From Arsenophonus endosymbiont of Aleurodicus floccissimus (GTDB lineage Bacteria > Pseudomonadota > Gammaproteobacteria > Enterobacterales > Enterobacteriaceae): 64,000 nucleotides of DNA. Of the stretch, positions 51,721 to 61,340 are shown piece after piece. The notes under the pieces were generated by a model. It did not search any database and was not told the origin of the DNA. It saw nothing but the letters and a program-made list of their open reading frames with translations. The stretch is taken from assembly GCF_900343025.1 (NCBI RefSeq), contig NZ_OUND01000001.1, forward strand, positions 372,001 through 436,000, read 5' to 3'. The first letter of the stretch is position 1. Every line of letters begins with the position of its first letter. Position numbers and translations under genes: made by a program.

Positions 51721-53385
51721 ATGTTAACTAAACAGTTACAAAAAATAGGTGCTTTTTTATTAGCACTTTTTTTTATTTTCACCTATTTAGTACCGTTAAA
51801 TAGCCGACTGCTGTGGCAGCCAGATGAAACGCGTTACGCAGAAATTAGCCGAGAAATGTTGCAAAAAGGTGATTGGATTGTGCCTTACTTGCTTAATATT
51901 CGCTATTTTGAAAAACCAGTGGCTGGATATTGGATAAATAATATCAGTCAAATGATATTTGGTGATACCAATTTTGCTGTTCGTTTTGGTGCTGTGTTTG
52001 CAACTATGATCAGCGCTGGCTTAATTTACTGGTTAGCGATGGTAATGTGGCGTAATCGAAATGTCGCGTTTGTTGCTACTTTGATGTATGTTTCGATGTT
52101 TTTAGTCTTTGCGGTTGGTACCTATAGCGTACTCGATCCGATGCTTACCATGTGGCTTACTGCTTGTATGCTATGTTGTTTTTGGTTATTAAAAGCATCA
52201 ACGGCTGCTGCAAAGTTACTTGCCTGGGCAGTTATGGGGCTTACCTGTGGTATGGCATTTATGACCAAGGGTTTTTTAGCCTTAGCTATCCCGGTTATCG
52301 TCATGCTGCCAATTATGCTGTATCAAAAACGTTTTACTGAGATGCTCAAATTTGGTGGCATAGCTATCATCAGTGCGGCATTAATAAGCCTTCTTTGGGC
52401 ATTAGCTGTCAATAAATATGAACCGGATTATTGGCATTTCTTTTTCTGGGTAGAACATATTCAGCGCTTCTCATCAGAGGATGCCCAACATAAAGCGCCT
52501 TTTTGGTTTTATATTCCTATTATTTTACTTGGTGTAATACCCTGGCTAGGACTTTTACCCGGTACATTATTAAAGAGTTGGCAGGAACGAAAAATCAAAC
52601 CGGAAATGTTTTTTCTGCTTTGTTGGTTTATTGTCCCTTTTGTATTTTTTAGTATCGCTAAGGGTAAATTACTTACTTATATGTTGCCAGTGATGGCACC
52701 GCTTGTATTAATGATGGCAAAATATGCGGTTGATTGTGTTAAAAATCGTCATTTGGCAGCAATTAAATTTAACGGGTTTACCAATATCGCTTTTGCCATA
52801 TTGGCAATTATTACTTTTATTATTATGGGGTTATTTGTTGAGCATCCGCTATATACCCCATTGGAGTGGCCAAAACTGGTATTAAGTATAACGGTTTTTT
52901 GTGTTTGGCTGATTATTGGCTATTTTAGTCTGATATCCAATGCCAGGTATTGGTTGTGGTGCGCTGCATGTTCTTTAGCCTTGAGCTTATCAATAAGTTT
53001 TACATTACCGCAAGACACTATTGATTCTAAATTACCGCAACAATTAATACGGTACAATATATCTTTGTTGAAACAAAGTAAGTTTGTGCTAGCGGATAAT
53101 GTTGGACTAAGCGCAGCTTTGGCATGGGAATTACATCAAGGTGATATTTATTTATATGAAAGATCAGGTGAATTAAGATACGGCTTAAATTATCCCGATA
53201 GCCAATTTCGCTTAATCAAACAAAGAAATTTTGCTAAATGGCTTAGTTTGTCACGAAAAGAAGGACAAATTTCAGTGGTTCTTTTATTACGTAGAAATGA
53301 AGGGCTGCCTGATGATATTCCTAAGCCTGATCATGTAGTTCGCAATACAAGAATGGCAATAATGACCTATTATCAGCAGCCATGA
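51721..53385 (+). CDS. arnT: Lipid A 4-amino-4-deoxy-L-arabinose transferase ArnT
   Basis: Inner-membrane GT83 enzyme transferring Ara4N from undecaprenyl phosphate to lipid A phosphates in the periplasm, lowering surface negative charge and conferring resistance to polymyxin and cationic peptides. 554 residues from ATG 51721 (a TTG lies immediately before). About 13 membrane segments; the periplasmic loop motif Trp-Gln-Pro-Asp-Glu-Thr-Arg-Tyr-Ala-Glu holds the catalytic acid. The C-terminal periplasmic domain is present. The stop overlaps arnE (ATGA). Intact. Confidence 0.97.
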   Translation: MLTKQLQKIGAFLLALFFIFTYLVPLNSRLLWQPDETRYAEISREMLQKGDWIVPYLLNIRYFEKPVAGYWINNISQMIFGDTNFAVRFGAVFATMISAGLIYWLAMVMWRNRNVAFVATLMYVSMFLVFAVGTYSVLDPMLTMWLTACMLCCFWLLKASTAAAKLLAWAVMGLTCGMAFMTKGFLALAIPVIVMLPIMLYQKRFTEMLKFGGIAIISAALISLLWALAVNKYEPDYWHFFFWVEHIQRFSSEDAQHKAPFWFYIPIILLGVIPWLGLLPGTLLKSWQERKIKPEMFFLLCWFIVPFVFFSIAKGKLLTYMLPVMAPLVLMMAKYAVDCVKNRHLAAIKFNGFTNIAFAILAIITFIIMGLFVEHPLYTPLEWPKLVLSITVFCVWLIIGYFSLISNARYWLWCAACSLALSLSISFTLPQDTIDSKLPQQLIRYNISLLKQSKFVLADNVGLSAALAWELHQGDIYLYERSGELRYGLNYPDSQFRLIKQRNFAKWLSLSRKEGQISVVLLLRRNEGLPDDIPKPDHVVRNTRMAIMTYYQQP

Positions 53386-53720
53386 CACATTTTTTATTAT
53401 TAATAATTGTTAGCCTGTTAACTTGTATTGGACAGGTTTGCCAAAAGCAAGCAGTGATATATTGGCAAAGTGGTTTGCCGACAAAAAATAGTTTAGCCAT
53501 TAAATGGCTACTAACAGCGATTATTTTGCTCGTGTTAGGCATGCTATTTTGGCTTAAATTACTACAAATTTTACCGCTTAGTATTGCTTATCCTATGTTA
53601 AGCATTAACTTTGTTATCGTTACACTGATTGGACAATTTATTTATCAAGAGAAGATCAGTATCAAACATTGGATCGGCGTATTTATTATCATGTTGGGTA
53701 TTGTTTTATTAAATATATGA
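53382..53720 (+). CDS. arnE: Und-P-Ara4N flippase subunit ArnE
   Basis: Small EamA/SMR-like membrane protein, 112 residues with four membrane segments, that together with ArnF moves undecaprenyl-P-Ara4N across the inner membrane. The family pattern Ala-Tyr-Pro-Met-Leu-Ser-Ile-Asn is present. ATG 53382 overlaps the arnT stop, and its TGA overlaps the arnF ATG. Confidence 0.94.
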   Translation: MTHFLLLIIVSLLTCIGQVCQKQAVIYWQSGLPTKNSLAIKWLLTAIILLVLGMLFWLKLLQILPLSIAYPMLSINFVIVTLIGQFIYQEKISIKHWIGVFIIMLGIVLLNI

Positions 53721-54109
53721 AAGGCTACTTTTGGGGTATCGGTAGTGTAATATTGATCACTTTAGCTCAGCTTTGTTTAAAAGCTGGAGTAACTATATTA
53801 CTTGAGTTTAAATTAAATCATCAGTGGATGGATGTTAATTGGTTATTTGAAAATCTGCCGGCGTTTGGGCTGATTTTTATCGGTTTAATTGGCTATGTGC
53901 TTTCGATGGTTTGCTGGTTATTTGCCTTGAAATTTTTAGCATTAAGTAAAGCTTACCCACTGATTAGTTTAAGCTATGTGTTAGTTTATTTATTCGCAGT
54001 TACTTTGCCTTGGTTTAATGAATCGGCGACATTGATTAAATTTGTCGGAGTAGTATTTATTTTGCTTGGTATTTGGATTATTTCTCGGCTTGAAGTAACG
54101 CGCAAATAA
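53717..54109 (+). CDS. arnF: Und-P-Ara4N flippase subunit ArnF
   Basis: Partner of ArnE, 130 residues with four membrane segments. I start it at ATG 53717, overlapping the arnE stop (ATGA); the frame is open to 53669, but that extension lies inside arnE. The motif Ser-Lys-Ala-Tyr-Pro-Leu-Ile-Ser-Leu-Ser-Tyr is visible. It completes the seven-gene operon. Confidence 0.94.
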   Translation: MKGYFWGIGSVILITLAQLCLKAGVTILLEFKLNHQWMDVNWLFENLPAFGLIFIGLIGYVLSMVCWLFALKFLALSKAYPLISLSYVLVYLFAVTLPWFNESATLIKFVGVVFILLGIWIISRLEVTRK

Positions 54110-54250
54110 AGCTAAAAAACTGGGCAGAATACTTATTTTTATAGCCAGTGTATTGCTTAAAAATAGCGATTACCGATTAATAAAAACTTGTTTTTTATAA
54201 ACACTGATTAAAGTCTATTTAATTATCCTATTAAGCGATAAAGGTGCTTT

Positions 54251-54745
54251 ATGCTAATAAGAATTAAACACTTGCTTTTTTTATTTTACCTTACTTTAAT
54301 TGGCTGTTCTTCTTCAGTAAACAGAACAGCTCCGCCGTTAAAAAGCCAACTTTCTGATCCTATTATGACTATCGCTTAACTTAAGGAGCAGCTATTACAA
54401 TGGTATGGTACACCATATCGTTATGGTGGGTGGTTTAGCATCAAGTGGAATTGATTGTTCAGGCTTTTTTTATAGAACTTTTAGTGATCGTTTTGCCATT
54501 CAATTACCGCGCACGACAATAGCTCAAACCACTTGTGGCACCCGTATTAATATTAAGGATCTTATGCCGGGCGATTTGTTTTTTTTTAAAAACCGGCTCA
54601 GGTGAAAATTGTCTACATGTTGGTATTTATGATACGGATAATACTTTTATTCATGCTTCAACTAGCAAAGGCGTTATTCGCTCTTCGTTAAACAAACAAA
54701 ATATAATACTGGCGTAAGGTTTTCTGGCAGGCACGCCGTATTTAA
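54251..54745 (+). pseudogene. nlpC: NlpC/P60 cell-wall hydrolase lipoprotein NlpC, broken
   Basis: NlpC is a lipoprotein peptidoglycan hydrolase with a Cys-His-His active site. ATG 54251 opens a lipoprotein signal with Leu-Ile-Gly-Cys. A TAA at about 54377 follows Met-Thr-Ile-Ala. After a frameshift near 54430 the catalytic Gly-Ile-Asp-Cys-Ser-Gly-Phe and Met-Pro-Gly-Asp-Leu-Phe-Phe-Phe-Lys appear, then a shift at about 54595 gives Leu-His-Val-Gly-Ile-Tyr-Asp and Phe-Ile-His-Ala-Ser-Thr-Ser-Lys-Gly. A last shift leads to the Phe-Trp-Gln-Ala-Arg-Arg end at 54743-54745. Several lesions mean function is lost. nlpC also follows arn in some enterobacteria. Confidence 0.88.
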
Positions 54746-54816
54746 ATGTCATTTTTAGTTATAATAACTGTTGGGTCTTTGCTATAACAAAATGAATATA
54801 GGCTGGCAAAATTTTT

Positions 54817-55815
54817 ATGGCTTCAATACGTCTTCTTATTTCTGAATCATTTGATCCCTGGTTTAATTTAGCTGTTGAAGAGGCTATTTTTCGCCAAATG
54901 TCAGTCAAGCAGCGGATTATGTTTCTTTGGCGCAATAATAATATTGTCGTTATTGGTCAGGGACAAAATCCATGGCAAGAGTGTAATACTCGAAAAATGG
55001 CCCAAGATGGAGTCAAATTAGCTCGCCGCCGCAGAGTGGAGTGGTGGTGCGGTTTTTCATGATTTGGGAAACACTTGTTTTACCTTTATGGCGGGTAAAC
55101 CAGTCTATGATAAAACTATTTCAACATAAATTATTATTGCAGGACTAGCTGAGGTTGGGATAAAGGCTCAAGTTTCAGGTCGAAATGATTTAGTTGTCCA
55201 TTCCGCCTATGGTGAGCGTAAAATTTCCGGATCAGCTTATTTTGAAACACACGATCGCGGTTTTCATCATGGCACTTTACTTATTAATACAGATTTAAAC
55301 CGTTTAGCCAGTTATTTAAATCCAGATCCGAAGACATTAATTAATAAAGGTATTACCTCCGTACGTTCTAGGGTAATGAATTTAGCTGAAATTGATGTTC
55401 AGATTAGTAATCATGCAATTTGTAACGCCTTAGCAAACAATTTTTTTAACTATTATGGTGAGGTAGTGAAGGCAGAAATAATTTCCCCGACTAATTTGCC
55501 TGATTTACCCGGTTTTATTGACATTTATGCTGAACAATCTAGCTAGCAATGGAATTTTGGTCACGCGCCAGCTTTTAGTCATATACTTGAAACCCGATTT
55601 GCCTGGGTGGTGTTGAACTTCATTTTGATATTGATAAAGGAAACATTTCAACTAGCAAAATTTATACGGATAGTCTAGATCCATCGCCATTAGAGCTTTT
55701 TAGTCAAAAGTTGATTGGCAAAAAATACCAAATAGCGACAATTAAGCAATTAGTCGCTGAGATCCAGTGTCAGTATCCAAATTTTCATCAGCAGCTTATA
55801 CAATTCGAAAATTGA
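54817..55815 (+). pseudogene. lplA: Lipoate-protein ligase A, broken
   Basis: LplA attaches free lipoate to lipoyl domains. The N-terminal 75 residues are intact (Phe-Asn-Leu-Ala-Val-Glu-Glu; Gln-Asn-Pro-Trp). An extra base in the conserved Arg-Arg-Ser-Ser-Gly-Gly-Gly segment near 55030 shifts the frame. Later pieces read [13 protein letters not shown], Gly-Arg-Asn-Asp-Leu, and Gly-Phe-His-His-Gly-Thr-Leu-Leu. There is a TAA after Thr-Ile-Ser-Thr near 55130, a TAG near 55543 before Gln-Trp-Asn-Phe, and a further shift near 55598. The end at 55815 is family-like. Lipoate scavenging by this route is lost. Confidence 0.9.
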
Positions 55816-55975
55816 TTAGTCAATGAAATAGCATGAATCAAATTAATGGTTGTTAATTATTAGCATCCATTGCTGCAAAGAGATATATTCAAGCATAATT
55901 TTATTGCAAACAGCCGTAAAACCAGCATTTAGACTGGCATATAATAACTAAAGTCTAAAAATTAATAATTCTAGA

Positions 55976-56332
55976 TTAGTCCATAAATTGATTAAAGTCG
56001 GGTAACTGCCCATTTTGGCGAAATTTAGCAGGTGTAGTATTAAAATGTTTTTTAAAAATACGGGTAAAAGTTGCTTGGGAACTAAAACCGTATTGTAGGG
56101 CTATATCCAAAATAGAAAATTTATCTTCTCGTAATAACCTGGCTGCTTCCAGTAATCGACGTTTACGAGCATATTCACCTAAAGTGCAACCTTTTAATTG
56201 TTTAAAGATCCATTGTAAATGCCATTTAGAATAACCACTTTTATTAGCAATGGTATCAATCTTAATGCCTTCATTTCGTTGTAATTGGCTTTCTAACCAA
56301 TTAACAATATCATTGATTACATTTTCCGACAT
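55976..56332 (-). CDS. AraC-family regulator of the MarA/SoxS/PqrA type
   Basis: A single-domain 118-residue activator made of two helix-turn-helix motifs, like MarA, SoxS, RamA and Proteus PqrA, which control efflux, porin and stress genes. Conserved segments: Ser-Gly-Tyr-Ser-Lys-Trp-His-Leu-Gln (first recognition helix), Leu-Gly-Glu-Tyr-Ala-Arg-Lys-Arg-Arg, Ala-Leu-Gln-Tyr-Gly-Phe-Ser-Ser-Gln, and Thr-Phe-Thr-Arg-Ile-Phe-Lys-Lys-His-Phe. ATG 56332 follows GGAAGGTG; an upstream TTG (56347) is less likely. No marR/marB-like or soxR gene is adjacent. Intact. Confidence 0.88.
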   Translation of the reverse strand: MSENVINDIVNWLESQLQRNEGIKIDTIANKSGYSKWHLQWIFKQLKGCTLGEYARKRRLLEAARLLREDKFSILDIALQYGFSSQATFTRIFKKHFNTTPAKFRQNGQLPDFNQFMD

Positions 56333-56672
56333 GTTCACCTTCCACAATCAGTGGGTAAATAGCCTAACTGTAAAGAATTATTGATTTATTTATAAGTTCT
56401 ATCTTATGATTTTTGATATTTATAGATAGGCAAAAAATGCCATCTGTAATTAATAAAAATTATTATCATCAGTATATATTCTATTCTATTTTAAAATAAT
56501 GTAATCAATCAAATGATTAGCTATTTTGTTAGTAAATATTAGACATTAAAGATTTTCAATTAATAATTTGGGGGAGTAATGTTTAAAACTCTTATTGTTT
56601 AGTGTCTTTTTGCTATCATTTTTAACCTAAAAAAGCATTAAAAACATAGATGTGAATTAATTATTTAATAAA
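56333..56672. other. Gene-free interval between the AraC-type gene and mntP
   Basis: 340 AT-rich bases with no coding similarity recognised. It contains the upstream region of the AraC-type regulator; no clear mar/sox box could be assigned by eye. Confidence 0.45.
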
Positions 56673-57228
56673 TTAAATATGTTGATACACTATACTAAAT
56701 CCGATAATGATTAGCGTAACACCGCCAATCATTTCGGCTTTTTTTCTAATAATGGACCAATATAACGACCTAATAATATTCCAAGTGTTGCCATAATCAT
56801 GATGGTCATTAGTCCGATTGTCATCGCTCTGTATGGATGATATTAATTTGCAAAAAGGCCAGACTGACACCAATAGCCATTACATCCAAGCTGGTTGCTA
56901 AGGCAGTAGTAATAAGCGTAAAAGAATTGTGGCAGTGGATAGGCTGAGGTTTGCTATTGTTTTTTGCATGATGGTAATTTTTATATATCATTTGGATACC
57001 CAACATGAATAATAGACTAAACACTATCCAATGATTCCACTTAATAATATATTGGCTGACTAATAGTCCCAAACTCCAGCCAATGATGGGTGTGATACCA
57101 AAAATAAAACCAGTTCTTAATGCTTCACGTAAAGAGGGATTAAATAGGCTAGCACCTTTGCAAACAGATGCATCAAAAGCATCCATCGATAATGTAAGAG
57201 ATAAAGCTAGGGTTGCGTATAAGTTCAT
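56673..57228 (-). pseudogene. mntP: Manganese efflux pump MntP, frameshifted
   Basis: MntP exports Mn2+ through six membrane segments. The N-terminal part (56821-57228) keeps Ser-Met-Asp-Ala-Phe-Asp-Ala-Ser and Thr-Ser-Leu-Asp-Val-Met-Ala-Ile-Gly-Val, the two acidic membrane motifs essential in this family. Near 56825 the frame shifts, and the rest (Ile-Met-Ala-Thr-Leu-Gly-Ile; Lys-Lys-Ala-Glu-Met-Ile-Gly-Gly) is split over two further frames ending at 56673. Two frameshifts remove the last two to three helices. A yybP-ykoY manganese riboswitch still precedes it. Confidence 0.9.
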
Positions 57229-57253
57229 TATACCGTCTCAGTTGGAAAGTTAT

Positions 57254-57301
57254 CCATACACATATTTTTACTTTCAACCTAGAGTAAAAATATGTCTATG
57301 G
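57254..57301 (-). promoter_or_regulatory. Expression-platform hairpin of the mntP riboswitch
   Basis: A 19-bp inverted repeat with one mismatch (57254-57272 with 57283-57301) and a 10-nt loop lies between the aptamer and the mntP ATG at 57228. On the minus strand its 5' arm overlaps the 3' end of the aptamer, the usual geometry for a switch that trades an aptamer helix against a downstream hairpin. Confidence 0.6.
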
Positions 57302-57418
57302 TCTCACCAACCTTGTCAGATATTCATGCCAAGTTATGGATCATAACGAGTATGTTGACATGAAATTTCTAAATTAATCGCTATAGACAATTTTATTTAG
57401 AACATGCTACTCCCCAAT
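57288..57418 (-). ncRNA. yybP-ykoY (Mn2+) riboswitch upstream of mntP
   Basis: On the minus strand the order is: GGGGAGTAGC (57415 down to 57406), a variable stem, GTCAACATACTCG (about 57360-57346), and a GAGACC element near 57305. GGGGAGTAGC and GTCAACATACTC are the conserved loops of the yybP-ykoY Mn-sensing aptamer, the known leader of enterobacterial mntP and alx. The motif is intact at these positions although mntP is broken. Exact pairing needs covariance-model alignment. Confidence 0.85.
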
Positions 57419-57556
57419 GACTTATAACAAAAGATATCATAAAAATAATAAAAGGCAATTATTTAAATTTTCATTAATTTATAGAATTAATATCATTTAA
57501 TTTTTAATAAAAATAATAATTCCAGTTGATTAAATATATAAGAATAATATAACAAT

Positions 57557-58077
<521 letters not shown>

Positions 58078-58128
58078 AAGCAAAGACTCCAATCGATTAT
58101 TAATCTGCTGTAAAGATAAAATTAAAAA

Positions 58129-58150
58129 CGGGAGGGTTGGCAACCTCCCG
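58129..58150 (-). terminator. manXYZ terminator
   Basis: A GC-rich stem CGGGAGG/CCTCCCG (58129-58135 with 58144-58150) lies 28 bases past the manZ stop and ends in TTTTT on the minus strand. It separates manXYZ from yobD. Confidence 0.88.
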
Positions 58151-58177
58151 CAATTGACAATTAAGAAATTGAGTCTG

Positions 58178-59035
58178 TTAGCCTAAAAATCCAGCCCAAT
58201 AGCTAACAATGCCTAGAATAAAGAAACCAATGATAATCCATAGTGGATTAACCTTGCGTCTCAACAACCACATACAACCAAAGGTTAGTAATAATGGCAC
58301 TAAACCAGGCATTAATTGATTGAGGATAGTTTGTACGGTGGTAATTGTTACCTCACCAGTATTGGGGTTTTTTATCTCTGATACGACTAAAGGGATATTA
58401 ACATTAGTCCACTTATTGACTAATGCGCCCATGACAAATAGCCCTAGGATAGAAGCACCTTCGGTCATTTTTTGTAAAAAGCCACCCCCCATGTCATGAA
58501 CAATATCGAGCCCTTTTTTATAGCCATAGGTGATACCGTAATAACGGGTTAATAAGCGAACTAAATTAAACAAAATAAAAAATAGTAGCGGTCCTAGTAG
58601 ACTACCTGACATTGCAATTCCGGCGCCTAGAGCCGCAAATACTGGACGTACTGTGCCCCAAAAAATAGGGTCACCAACACCCGCTAAAGGGCCCATTAAA
58701 CCTACTTTGATACCATTAATTGCACCATCATCGATATCCGCGCCATTAGCTCTTTGCTCTTCCATCGCTATGGTGACACCTAAAACAGGCGCTGCTACAT
58801 AAGGATGGGTATTAAAAAACTCAAGATGGCGTTTAATGGCTTGTTTACGTTCTTCACTGTTTTCAGGGTATAAACGGCGGATCACTGGGATCATTGAAAA
58901 ACAAAAGCCAAGGGCTTGCATACGTTCAAAGTTCCACGATCCTTGAAAAAGATTGGAACGTAAAAAAACTCTGTGAATATCACCAGCAGTAAGCTTTTTT
59001 AGATTTGTTTGGTTTACTGAAGTTGTATCTGCCAT
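58178..59035 (-). CDS. manZ: Mannose PTS component IID
   Basis: Membrane subunit IID of the mannose/glucose/glucosamine phosphotransferase system. 285 residues; conserved Gly-Leu-Met-Gly-Pro-Leu-Ala-Gly-Val-Gly-Asp-Pro-Ile-Phe-Trp-Gly and C-terminal membrane segments are intact. It lies 15 bases after manY in one operon with manX. Family members also use N-acetylglucosamine to some extent. Confidence 0.97.
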   Translation of the reverse strand: MADTTSVNQTNLKKLTAGDIHRVFLRSNLFQGSWNFERMQALGFCFSMIPVIRRLYPENSEERKQAIKRHLEFFNTHPYVAAPVLGVTIAMEEQRANGADIDDGAINGIKVGLMGPLAGVGDPIFWGTVRPVFAALGAGIAMSGSLLGPLLFFILFNLVRLLTRYYGITYGYKKGLDIVHDMGGGFLQKMTEGASILGLFVMGALVNKWTNVNIPLVVSEIKNPNTGEVTITTVQTILNQLMPGLVPLLLTFGCMWLLRRKVNPLWIIIGFFILGIVSYWAGFLG

Positions 59036-59050
59036 TATTACATTCCTTAA

Positions 59051-59851
59051 TTAATCTAATTCATTATCTAAATCACTATTGCCGTTATTTTGCGAAGCAG
59101 TAATTTGTGATTGGTTGTATTTTGGACTGAGTTGAATATAGAGAATAGCCATCACAACACCAATCACGCCTAGTGCAACTAGGTTGAAATTGGTAAATGC
59201 AGTAGTTACAAAGCCTAAGTAGAAGAATGGCATTAGATAACCTGCACGCATCATATTGATTACCATAGCGTAACCGACAACAACTATCATACCGCCAGCA
59301 ATATTCAACCCTTTAGTGACAACCTCAGGAATTGAATCCAGTAGGTGTTGGACTTCTGAAGTACCTACAGAGATAGCAACAATTAAAGAAGGAATAGAAA
59401 TACGCATAGCCTGTAATAACAGAGCTAAGATATGAATTATGGTTAATGCACGTAAATTAGCAGATAATGCAGCGCGATCAGATGCATGTTGGAATGCAAC
59501 AGTAATTGTCCGAACAATAACGGTCAATACTTGTCCTGCGGCAGCTAAAGGAATTGCTAGTGCAATACCGGTACCAATATCTTGCCCGCCGGCAATAACC
59601 AGAATGGTAGAAATAATTGAGGCTAGGGCAGCATCGGGAGCCATGGCTGCGCCGATGTTCATCCATCCGAGCGCAATCATTTCTAGCGTGCCGCCGATAA
59701 TTATCCCTGTTTTTAGATCACCAAGTACAAGACCAATTAGTGTACAAGCAATTAAAGGACGATGAAATTGGAATTCATCTAGCACAGAACCCATACCTGC
59801 AATACAGGCAACAAGGAAAACGAGTATGATTTGAACAACGGTAAGCTCCAT
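59051..59851 (-). CDS. manY: Mannose PTS component IIC
   Basis: Polytopic IIC subunit of the mannose PTS, 266 residues. Motifs: Cys-Ile-Ala-Gly-Met-Gly-Ser-Val-Leu-Asp-Glu-Phe-Gln, Gly-Trp-Met-Asn-Ile-Gly-Ala-Ala-Met-Ala-Pro-Asp, and the C-terminal cytoplasmic tail. Together with ManZ it forms the sugar channel. Intact, between manX and manZ. Confidence 0.97.
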   Translation of the reverse strand: MELTVVQIILVFLVACIAGMGSVLDEFQFHRPLIACTLIGLVLGDLKTGIIIGGTLEMIALGWMNIGAAMAPDAALASIISTILVIAGGQDIGTGIALAIPLAAAGQVLTVIVRTITVAFQHASDRAALSANLRALTIIHILALLLQAMRISIPSLIVAISVGTSEVQHLLDSIPEVVTKGLNIAGGMIVVVGYAMVINMMRAGYLMPFFYLGFVTTAFTNFNLVALGVIGVVMAILYIQLSPKYNQSQITASQNNGNSDLDNELD

Positions 59852-59923
59852 TGTTTATCTCCTGTAACCAACAACGTTGGTGAATCTATTTTTAAGTCGG
59901 GAATGGATAACCAAAAAGGAAAC

Positions 59924-60892
59924 TCAGTTTTTTGCTTTTTTGATAAGAGCTAACATATCCAGTTTGTTGTCACTAGAAACTTTACGCGCTTCAAGTTTAA
60001 TGCCTCGTTTGGATAATTGATTGAAAGCATCAATATCCTCATTATCGATCGAGATTGCATTGTTAACCTGTGTTTTACCCTCACGGTATGCCATGCCACC
60101 AATATTAACAGACTTTATTTTGACACCGCCCTCCACAAGGCGTAAAACGTCTGTTGGATTGGTAAATAACAGCATAACGCGTTCACCGGCATACTTAGGA
60201 TTATTGTAGACACGAATACATTTTTCTACGTCGACTACATGCGCAGTGACACCCGGCGGCGCAACTTGTTTTAATAAGGTTGAACGAACATGATCTTTAG
60301 CAACTTCATTACTGACTACGATAATACGTTTAACTTTTGTCTCTTTGGTCCAGCGAGTAGCCACTTGACCATGAATTAAACGATCATCAATTCGTGCAAG
60401 GGCAATAAACATATGGCCTTGCGTAGCTGAATTGGTTACCTTTGGAGGGGGAGTTGGCATCGGTGAATTTTGTGGTTTATCGCTAGTCTGCTGACTATTG
60501 AGTGCTTTAATTTCGCTGCGACCGGTTTCAATAGCAGTGTTGACTAATTCACTAAAAGTAGGATCATCATCACGGGATAGTAACGCAGCAACTAACATGG
60601 GGACGTTAACTCCGGTAACTATATCATATTTGTCTTTATCTTTACTTTCGATAATTCGACTAGCGGCGTTAAATGGACTGCCTCCCCACATATCTACTAA
60701 AAATAACACACCTTGAGAAACATCGAGCTCATTAAGCTTTTGATTATATTTTTCAATTAATGTATTAGCGTTTTCACCTGGAACAAAATCGATATAAGCG
60801 ATATTTTGTTGTTCGCCAATCAACATTTCAGCGGTCATGAGCAACTGTTTTGCAGCAACACCATGAGTGCTAATTATAATAGCTACACTCAC
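59924..60892 (-). CDS. manX: Mannose PTS component IIAB
   Basis: Soluble fusion passing phosphate from HPr to the sugar. From GTG 60892, behind AAGGGGAAAA, the 322 residues match E. coli ManX (323). IIA carries phospho-His10 (Ser-Thr-His-Gly). An Ala/Pro-type linker (about 130-160) is here Pro/Ser/Thr-rich. IIB carries the second phospho-His (Asp-Arg-Leu-Ile-His-Gly-Gln-Val, about residue 174). The open frame reaches 60973, but the longer start lacks a site and family support. Intact, so the mannose PTS is probably working. Confidence 0.96.
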   Translation of the reverse strand: MSVAIIISTHGVAAKQLLMTAEMLIGEQQNIAYIDFVPGENANTLIEKYNQKLNELDVSQGVLFLVDMWGGSPFNAASRIIESKDKDKYDIVTGVNVPMLVAALLSRDDDPTFSELVNTAIETGRSEIKALNSQQTSDKPQNSPMPTPPPKVTNSATQGHMFIALARIDDRLIHGQVATRWTKETKVKRIIVVSNEVAKDHVRSTLLKQVAPPGVTAHVVDVEKCIRVYNNPKYAGERVMLLFTNPTDVLRLVEGGVKIKSVNIGGMAYREGKTQVNNAISIDNEDIDAFNQLSKRGIKLEARKVSSDNKLDMLALIKKAKN

Positions 60893-61278
60893 TACTTTTC
60901 CCCTTAAGAAGTAGGTTAAATAATAAAAATGATTATTAGAGTGTACTCTCCGTTGACGGATGAATACAATCAAATAATCACTAATATGAATAGTTTTTCA
61001 TGTTATAAAGCATTAACCATTATTGAAACTAATTAATTAGTTTATAGATTATCATTTAAATATAAGAAAAAGTATGCCGCTGATCAGAAAATTTAAAATA
61101 CATATAAATATATTTAGAGAAAGATAAATTTTATCAGGCAAGTTGATTTTGTTATAGTTGTTATTATCTTGTATGAAATAATAATAGAATTTAATTTGTA
61201 ATTCTATAGATATAAACTGTACTTTAATACAGGGAAGATTTTTAACTAATTGGATATGAAAATGTGTAATAAATAAAA
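60893..61278. other. Intergenic region upstream of manX
   Basis: AT-rich gene-free interval between manX and the sdaA remnant, both on the minus strand. It must carry the man promoter. No confident CRP or Mlc site could be assigned by eye. Confidence 0.45.
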
Positions 61279-61304
61279 ATAACCCTTTTTATGGAAAGGG
61301 TTAT
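61279..61304 (-). terminator. sdaA terminator
   Basis: A 10-bp perfect stem (61279-61288 with 61295-61304) with a 6-nt loop, followed by a T run on the minus strand, lies 37 bases after the sdaA stop. Confidence 0.8.
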
Positions 61305-61340
61305 AAATGATAAGGAGTATATTTTAAGATGCGTGATAAA

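Noticed and set aside
60893-60973. 27-residue N-terminal extension of ManX
   Set aside because: The phospho-His would move to residue 37; the GTG at 60892 has a good ribosome-binding site and gives the family length with His10.
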